From positions 1 to 26,560 of the IMG/VR virus record IMGVR_UViG_3300048021_000334: a DNA stretch of 26,560 nucleotides. The stretch is one strand, 5' to 3'. The DNA comes from a virus. Positions within the stretch are counted from its first letter, which is position 1, and each line of letters opens with the position of its first letter. This document shows positions 21,783 to 26,560 of the stretch, piece by piece. The notes beneath the pieces are model-generated. The model was given only the letters and a program-made list of their open reading frames with translations, was not told where the DNA came from and ran no database searches. Position numbers and translations under genes: made by a program.

Positions 21783-22373
21783 TCAAAATTTGTATTCAAA
21801 ATAATCTATAATAAATTTAGAATGATCAGCAACTATCTGTTTAGTTTCTTCAGTATACATTGATTGATATTCTTTGTTTTTTCTAACGCCGCCCTTTTTA
21901 AATGTTGTTAATAATTCTCCATTATAAGGTATTGGCAGTTTAAGAAATTGCTCGTGCAAATCTTCGTATTTAATAATCTTATCTACTTTAATAGTTTCTT
22001 GATCTAAATAAAGTCTAGTGTCAACAACTTTTAATTTATCTAAATTTTTAATAAAGTGTTCAAACCCATTTTTTACTTTCTTAGGCTTTGTGTGTTTATA
22101 CCAATAGTACATACTTACATATTTGTCCCAAGGATTTCTTTCAATAGTAAATTTAAAATAGTTATCAAATTCATCTTTAAAGTTTTGTTGTACAAAGTTC
22201 CAACCCTTATGTCCATTAATTTCTGTTGTATTAATCTTAGGAGTACCATCACCTGGACTTCCTGTGCAAACATCACTTTTTCCTAAGTACGGAAATAGAT
22301 AACTTTCTACACTAGAACCTGCTGTTTTTCTTGTTTTAATAAAAATAAATTTGTGTTCATAGCTTATGATCAT
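21783..22373 (-). CDS. Sulfotransferase family protein
   Basis: This 196-residue protein shows both PAPS-binding signatures of cytosolic/Golgi-type sulfotransferases. The 5'-phosphosulfate loop is K13-TRKTAGSS near the N-terminus, after the strand HKFIFI. The 3'-phosphate site is R79-NPWDKYVS87. The FKFTIERNPWDKYVSMYYW-type segment is typical of the Sulfotransfer_2-like group found in bacteria and marine phages. It would move sulfate from PAPS to a hydroxyl, probably of a sugar given the neighbours. It is the only minus-strand gene in the island and starts five bases after a full TATAAATA element. It looks more A/T-rich than the virion genes, which fits recent acquisition. Confidence 0.82.
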   Translation of the reverse strand: MIISYEHKFIFIKTRKTAGSSVESYLFPYLGKSDVCTGSPGDGTPKINTTEINGHKGWNFVQQNFKDEFDNYFKFTIERNPWDKYVSMYYWYKHTKPKKVKNGFEHFIKNLDKLKVVDTRLYLDQETIKVDKIIKYEDLHEQFLKLPIPYNGELLTTFKKGGVRKNKEYQSMYTEETKQIVADHSKFIIDYFEYKF

Positions 22374-22386
22374 ATAAATATTTATA
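22373..22386. promoter_or_regulatory. Overlapping palindromic late promoters (TATAAATA on both strands)
   Basis: The perfect palindrome TATAAATATTTATA carries the full T4 late consensus TATAAATA on each strand, the two copies overlapping by two bases. The minus copy ends five bases before the sulfotransferase ATG (22373). The plus copy gives a 25-bp leader with AGG before the ATG at 22406. Both polymerases could not occupy it at once. Confidence 0.7.
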
Positions 22387-22405
22387 AGAATTAACAGGTA
22401 GTTTA

Positions 22406-23320
22406 ATGATTACAAATAAAGATGCTCAAGTTTTTGGTATTAAAGAAATGTATAGGAATCACCCTATGCCCAATCTGCCCAACTTTAAATTAGTATCTTT
22501 TAAAGATAAAGAATTACTTGCATCTGCAGATGCTTACATACAACATAATATACTTGGACAGAAAAGACGCAGTCTTAACAAGTACTATAAGTATATCTTA
22601 GACAGCAATAAACCGTTCATAGTAGCTGAGAGCGCAGTATTTAGACGTAATATGTTACAGCCTCCAAACCCAATGGCATATCACAGATACAGTTGGACTA
22701 GTTACTTCCAAAACGAAGGAAACTACTGTAATGAAAATTGTCCGTCAGATAGATGGCACAGAATACAAGCAGAACAAAATATAGAAATTAAGCCTTGGCG
22801 CACTACAGGCGATTATGTATTATTAATCTTACAGCGTCCTGGTGATAGTAGTTTACGCAACTTACTGGCCAAACATAAAACGTATGAAAATTTTGTAACC
22901 TATACAATTAATCAAATTAAAAAGTATACAGATAGACCCATTAGAGTGCGTATGCATCCTTTAAGACAACAACAGCAATTAGAAATATTACAAAAGTTTG
23001 ACGTTGAAATAAGCACTAACACACACGGCGCCGGCTTGCTAGAAGGTGGTGACGGGCTATACGAAGATTTTAAAAATGCATACGCTGTAGTAGGATTTAA
23101 TTCTAATGCACTAACTGAAAGTATATGCGAAGGTATTCCTACATTTAGTATGTGTGCTAGTTCAATGGCGTGGCAGTGTAGTAACAAAAATTTAAAACGT
23201 ATCGAAAATCCAACATTTTTTGCTAGAGAACAATGGCTATACAATCTAGGTTATTGTCAGTGGCGTGAGGATGAAATAGCACAAGGTGCTCCCTGGTTTC
23301 ATCTTATTATGTCAAAATAA
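22406..23320 (+). CDS. Capsule-synthesis-like GT-B glycosyltransferase
   Basis: In this 304-residue protein the C-terminal half has the pattern DYVLLILQRPGD, YTDRPIRVRMHPLR (near residue 183) and AVVGFNSNALTESICEGIPT (near 232). A nucleotide-binding strand, a basic R-x-HP motif and an NS...GxP loop mark GT-B enzymes of the capsule-polysaccharide (KpsC/KpsS-like) kind. It aligns along its length with the protein starting at 25794 and, in its second half, with the C-terminal domain of the protein at 24107, so the three are paralogues. Donor and acceptor are unknown. It starts divergently from the sulfotransferase, with AGG in the leader. Confidence 0.65.
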   Translation: MITNKDAQVFGIKEMYRNHPMPNLPNFKLVSFKDKELLASADAYIQHNILGQKRRSLNKYYKYILDSNKPFIVAESAVFRRNMLQPPNPMAYHRYSWTSYFQNEGNYCNENCPSDRWHRIQAEQNIEIKPWRTTGDYVLLILQRPGDSSLRNLLAKHKTYENFVTYTINQIKKYTDRPIRVRMHPLRQQQQLEILQKFDVEISTNTHGAGLLEGGDGLYEDFKNAYAVVGFNSNALTESICEGIPTFSMCASSMAWQCSNKNLKRIENPTFFAREQWLYNLGYCQWREDEIAQGAPWFHLIMSK

Positions 23321-23328
23321 ACTACGTA

Positions 23329-23336
23329 TATAAATA
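23329..23336 (+). promoter_or_regulatory. Late promoter TATAAATA, five bases before an ATG
   Basis: The full T4 late consensus TATAAATA is followed by TTGCT and the ATG at 23342. No Shine-Dalgarno sequence is present. Confidence 0.7.
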
Positions 23337-23341
23337 TTGCT

Positions 23342-24106
23342 ATGAGCATAGTTTTAGTCACAGGTGGCTTTGATCCACTACATTCCGGTCATATAGAATA
23401 TTTCAAACAAGCCAAACGCCTTGGTAGCAAACTCATTGTTGGTGTAAACTCAGACGAATGGCTTACACGCAAAAAGGGAAGACCCTTTATGTCGTTTGAC
23501 GAACGTATGGCATTGATACGAGAAATGGAAGTTGTTGATAAAGTAATTGGTTTTGATGACAGTGACGATAGTGCTTGTCAAGCAATATTCCATACTATGT
23601 CAACTAACACAGGTAAAATTATTTTTGCAAACGGTGGCGATAGGACAAATACTACAACACCTGAATATACTACGTATGGTGATCATCCACAAGTGCATTT
23701 TGAATTTGGTGTAGGCGGCGAACATAAAATGAATTCAAGTAGTTGGATACTCGACGAGTGGAAAACACAAAAGACAGAACGTGATTGGGGGTACTGGCGT
23801 GTGTTAGATCATAAACCAGAAAAAGGTTATAAGGTAAAAGAACTTGTAATTTATCCAGGTAAATCATTAAGTGATCAAAAGCATTTCAAACGTTCTGAAC
23901 AATGGACTGTACTTGAAGGACAAGTTAAAATGGATACAGAATGGAACGGTATTCAGAGCTCATTAGTATTACAACAACACAGCAGGCCCTATGAAATTGG
24001 CATAGAGGTATGGCACAAAGCAAGCAATCCTAGCAATGAAAATGCTCATATATTAGAAGTACAATGGGGCGATTGTTACGAAGAAGATATCGAAAGAAGA
24101 GACTAA
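23342..24106 (+). CDS. HldE C-terminal-like nucleotidyltransferase fused to a ManC-like cupin
   Basis: In this 254-residue protein, residues 1-140 are a cytidylyltransferase-fold domain with TGGFDPLHSGH (the HxGH nucleotide-binding motif, H14/H17). It also has KLIVGVNSDEWLTRKKGRP, FANGGDRTNTTTPE and a late NSSSW resembling the ISSxR-type motif. The best match by eye is the nucleotidyltransferase half of HldE/RfaE. Residues about 145-254 form a cupin of the mannose-6-phosphate isomerase type II/ManC tail kind: DWGYWRVLD, LVIYPGKSLSDQKHFKRSEQ, WTVLEG. The pair suggests nucleotide activation of a sugar phosphate plus isomerisation or epimerisation. With the kinase at 1-715 it could rebuild ADP- or other NDP-heptose synthesis. 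The gene ends directly at the next ATG. Confidence 0.78.
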   Translation: MSIVLVTGGFDPLHSGHIEYFKQAKRLGSKLIVGVNSDEWLTRKKGRPFMSFDERMALIREMEVVDKVIGFDDSDDSACQAIFHTMSTNTGKIIFANGGDRTNTTTPEYTTYGDHPQVHFEFGVGGEHKMNSSSWILDEWKTQKTERDWGYWRVLDHKPEKGYKVKELVIYPGKSLSDQKHFKRSEQWTVLEGQVKMDTEWNGIQSSLVLQQHSRPYEIGIEVWHKASNPSNENAHILEVQWGDCYEEDIERRD

Positions 24107-25807
24107 ATGGAACCATTAAGAATATATGTAGGCTGGGACAGCAGAGAAGACATTGCATATCAAGCGTGTAGGCAAAGTTTAAAAGATACAGCATCAGTAC
24201 CAATCAAAGTTATTCCGTTAAAGCAAAATGCGTTAAAGAAGGAAGAAATGTACTGGAGAGAAAAGGATCAACTTGCCAGTACAGAATTTACATTTACTAG
24301 ATTTTTACTTCCTGAGCTTACAAATTTTAATGGGTGGGCTTTGTTTATTGATTGTGATTTTATTGCACTAGACGATGTTAAAAAGTTATTTGATCAAAGA
24401 GACAACAAGTATGCATTAATGTGTGCCCAACACGATTACACACCTAAAGCAGGAACTAAAATGGACGGGCAACAACAGCACAACTATCCACGTAAGAACT
24501 GGTCAAGTATGATGTTAGTTAACTGTGGACATCCAAGTAATAGATTGTTAACAAAAGAATTAGTTAACGATCCTAAAGTTGATGGCAAGTACTTACATAG
24601 ATTTAGTTGGCTAGAAGATAAAGAAGTAGGTAAATTAAGTCACGAATGGAACTGGTTAGTTGGTTGGTATAAAGAACCCGAAGATGGTAAGCCTAAGTTT
24701 TTACATTATACAGAAGGCGGTCCTTGGTTTGAAAAATATAAAGATTGCGAATATAATTTAGAATATTATAGAGCTGAACGCAAATACCTATCACAAGAAG
24801 TTCAAAATTTATATAGTAAAATGTCACAAGATAGAAATGTACCTAAAGTATCAGAAACTCTATCATATGCAGATATAACAAAAGATCCTATTGTAGCATT
24901 GTCATATGCACTAATAGATCCAACAGGAAAATATTATGGCTATTCTAAAGGAGAAGCAATGAAGATAATACAAAACAAATTTGCAGAAGGAAAAACTTCT
25001 AAAGTAGCTGCAATTTTTAACGATGCTTTAAATTATGATAAAAATGAAGACTACGTTTTTGACGAGTATTTACAATCATTTGTTTATGGCTGTGGCGGAA
25101 CTTTAAGTAGTTTCGACGATGAAAAAACTACCTCTGGGCCTTTGCTTATGCGTGGTGTTGGCAAAGCAACAAGAGAAGCTGTACAGCATTGCTGGGATAC
25201 TGGTAGACAGTTTTACTATATTGACACAGGATATTTTGGTAATGCAAAAAGTAAATCAAAAGGCTGGCATAGAATTACAAAAAATAATCTACAAAACTTA
25301 GGACCTATTATAGAACGTCCAACAGATAGATTACTTAGATGGAAATTTAAAAAGTTTCGTCCAGGAAAGAAAATTTTAATTTGTCCTCCTAGTGAAAAAG
25401 TTATGATGTTGTTTAATCAACCATCACCTGCAGAATGGACAGAACAAGTTGTTAAACAATTAAAAACACTTACTGATAGGCCAATAGAAGTACGAATGAA
25501 GCCTAATAGAACACAACGTATCTCAAATAATAGTCTTGAAGATGCGCTAGACGACGAAGTGCATTGCTTAGTTACATATAATAGTATTGCTGCCTTAGAA
25601 GCATTAATGCACGGTAAGCCGGCAATTGCACTAGGACCAAATTGTGCAACAATGGTATGTAATACAAATTTAAATCAAGTTGAAGACCTACACATTCCTG
25701 ACAAAGATGAAATGACAGCACTAATGGCTCATTTAAGTTATGCACAATTTTCAAGAGAAGAAATGATGAACGGGTATGCTTGGGAAATTGTAAATGAAAG
25801 TAGTTAG
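24107..25807 (+). CDS. Two-domain glycosyltransferase (GT-A plus GT-B)
   Basis: In this 566-residue protein, residues 1-230 match a bacterial GT-A family: IYVGWDSREDIAYQACRQSL, DQLASTEFTFTRFLLPEL, the D82-C-D84 motif in FIDCDFIALDD, HDYTPK, YPRKNWSSMMLVNCGHP, and WNWLVGWYKEP with HYTEGGPWF. The middle and C-terminal part (about 260-566) has KKILICPPSEK, TDRPIEVRMKPNR and LVTYNSIAALEALMHGKPAI, the same GT-B pattern as its two neighbours. It could add two successive sugars. It starts immediately after the preceding gene without a gap and overlaps the next gene by 14 bp, so these are one translation unit. Confidence 0.75.
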   Translation: MEPLRIYVGWDSREDIAYQACRQSLKDTASVPIKVIPLKQNALKKEEMYWREKDQLASTEFTFTRFLLPELTNFNGWALFIDCDFIALDDVKKLFDQRDNKYALMCAQHDYTPKAGTKMDGQQQHNYPRKNWSSMMLVNCGHPSNRLLTKELVNDPKVDGKYLHRFSWLEDKEVGKLSHEWNWLVGWYKEPEDGKPKFLHYTEGGPWFEKYKDCEYNLEYYRAERKYLSQEVQNLYSKMSQDRNVPKVSETLSYADITKDPIVALSYALIDPTGKYYGYSKGEAMKIIQNKFAEGKTSKVAAIFNDALNYDKNEDYVFDEYLQSFVYGCGGTLSSFDDEKTTSGPLLMRGVGKATREAVQHCWDTGRQFYYIDTGYFGNAKSKSKGWHRITKNNLQNLGPIIERPTDRLLRWKFKKFRPGKKILICPPSEKVMMLFNQPSPAEWTEQVVKQLKTLTDRPIEVRMKPNRTQRISNNSLEDALDDEVHCLVTYNSIAALEALMHGKPAIALGPNCATMVCNTNLNQVEDLHIPDKDEMTALMAHLSYAQFSREEMMNGYAWEIVNESS

Positions 25808-26560
25808 TTACTATAATGTAGTTCCTAGCAAGAATCGTAGTCAAGAAAAATTTGACATACTAACTAAGTTTGTTCAAGGTGTCAATGCAATCGGCGATCA
25901 AGGAGTATTACATAAAGGGTATGGACTGCTCGAAGCAGATGTTGGAGTTATCCAAGGCTGGCAACACTCTGTAGGTAAAGATGCACCACATCTCAAATTA
26001 AGACAAGCAGTTATGGATCGAACAGCAAATAAGCACGTATGCGCTGTTGATGCAAACTTGTTCTTGTATGCTAACAAGACAAATCAACCACATCATTATT
26101 TGCGTTATAGTTTTAACGGCATATTTCCAAATACAGGCGAGTACTTTGATAACAATCCTGATCCATCACGCTGGTCTCAAATATCTAAAGATTTAGATAT
26201 AAAATTAGAAGATTATAAAACAAATGGTAGGCATATTTTAATTTGCGCACAACGCAATCAGGGCTGGAGTATGGGAGATACTAGTTTAGACAAATGGTTA
26301 GTAGACACACTAACACAAATACGAAAACATACTGACAGGCATATTATTGTAAGATTACATCCAAAAGATAATCAAACTAATAGACGGGCAAATGATATTG
26401 CAAAGTTGTGTTATCAGTTTAAAGGTGTAGGGTTAAGTCGTAATAGAGATTCTATTGATTTAGATTTAATTAATTGCTGGGCTGTAGTAAATCATAACAG
26501 TAGTAGTGTTGTAGGGCCAATTATTAAAGGCTATCACGCTTATATTACTGATCCTAAAAC
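25794..26560 (+). CDS. Capsule-synthesis-like GT-B glycosyltransferase, partial
   Basis: This frame starts at ATG 25794 inside the end of the previous gene and stays open to the window edge (255 codons). It begins MKVVSYYNVVPSKNRSQEKF. The segment YLRYSFNGIFPNTGEYFDNN followed by RHILICAQRNQGW, TDRHIIVRLHPKD and WAVVNHNSSSVVGPIIKG parallels the protein at 22406 from end to end, so the two are paralogues. The 3' end is off the window. Function is as for that gene: a probable sugar transfer for a surface or virion glycan, substrate unknown. Confidence 0.7.
   Translation, partial: MKVVSYYNVVPSKNRSQEKFDILTKFVQGVNAIGDQGVLHKGYGLLEADVGVIQGWQHSVGKDAPHLKLRQAVMDRTANKHVCAVDANLFLYANKTNQPHHYLRYSFNGIFPNTGEYFDNNPDPSRWSQISKDLDIKLEDYKTNGRHILICAQRNQGWSMGDTSLDKWLVDTLTQIRKHTDRHIIVRLHPKDNQTNRRANDIAKLCYQFKGVGLSRNRDSIDLDLINCWAVVNHNSSSVVGPIIKGYHAYITDPK

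Overview
The window is a piece of an A/T-rich genome of a T4-like myovirus. The evidence is a set of T4-type virion and replication proteins: neck gp13 and gp14, tail completion gp15, sheath gp18, tube gp19, head-completion nuclease gp4, terminase gp16 and gp17, ssDNA-binding gp32, and the recombinases UvsX and UvsY. Their sequences resemble those of marine T4-like phages (cyanophage and pelagiphage types) more than T4 itself. There is no photosynthesis gene, so a low-GC marine heterotroph such as a SAR11-like bacterium is a plausible host. That host is inference. No tRNA, rRNA, CRISPR array or insertion sequence was seen.

Layout. Positions 1-3995 (minus strand) run gp14, gp15, a Nudix hydrolase and a heptose-kinase-like gene that leaves the window at base 1. 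Positions 4040-6005 hold gp13, a small unknown gene, a P-loop nucleotide kinase behind a sigma70-like promoter, and a minus-strand HNH-like gene. Positions 6121-16097 are the tail and packaging block: a very large gp18, gp19, a second tube-like protein, a small conserved gene, gp4, gp16, three small conserved genes and gp17. Positions 16109-18160 encode a mosaic protein with Cys-rich, calcium-loop-like and LysM segments. Positions 18298-21159 are the recombination block gp32, uvsX, a small gene and uvsY. Positions 21146-26560 are a sugar-modification island: three complete glycosyltransferase-type genes and a fourth cut by the window end, a minus-strand sulfotransferase, and a nucleotidyltransferase-cupin fusion that complements the kinase at the left edge.

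Regulation. Two promoter classes are visible. Three sigma70-like sites (TTGAC[A/T], 17-bp spacer, TATAAT-like) precede the heptose kinase, the nucleotide kinase and gp32. T4-late-like TAAATA elements precede most virion genes and several sugar genes. In six genes (gp14, the tube-like protein, gp17, the LysM protein, the sulfotransferase and the nucleotidyltransferase-cupin) exactly five bases separate TAAATA from the ATG, and no Shine-Dalgarno sequence is present. By T4 spacing the transcript would begin at the start codon, so these genes are predicted to be leaderless. Most genes with a longer gap between TAAATA and ATG have a recognisable Shine-Dalgarno sequence. Two divergent gene pairs share palindromic double late promoters. 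This recurrent architecture, the split heptose/sulfate/glycosyl island, and a structured element with a 27-codon ORF between gp32 and uvsX are the most interesting features.
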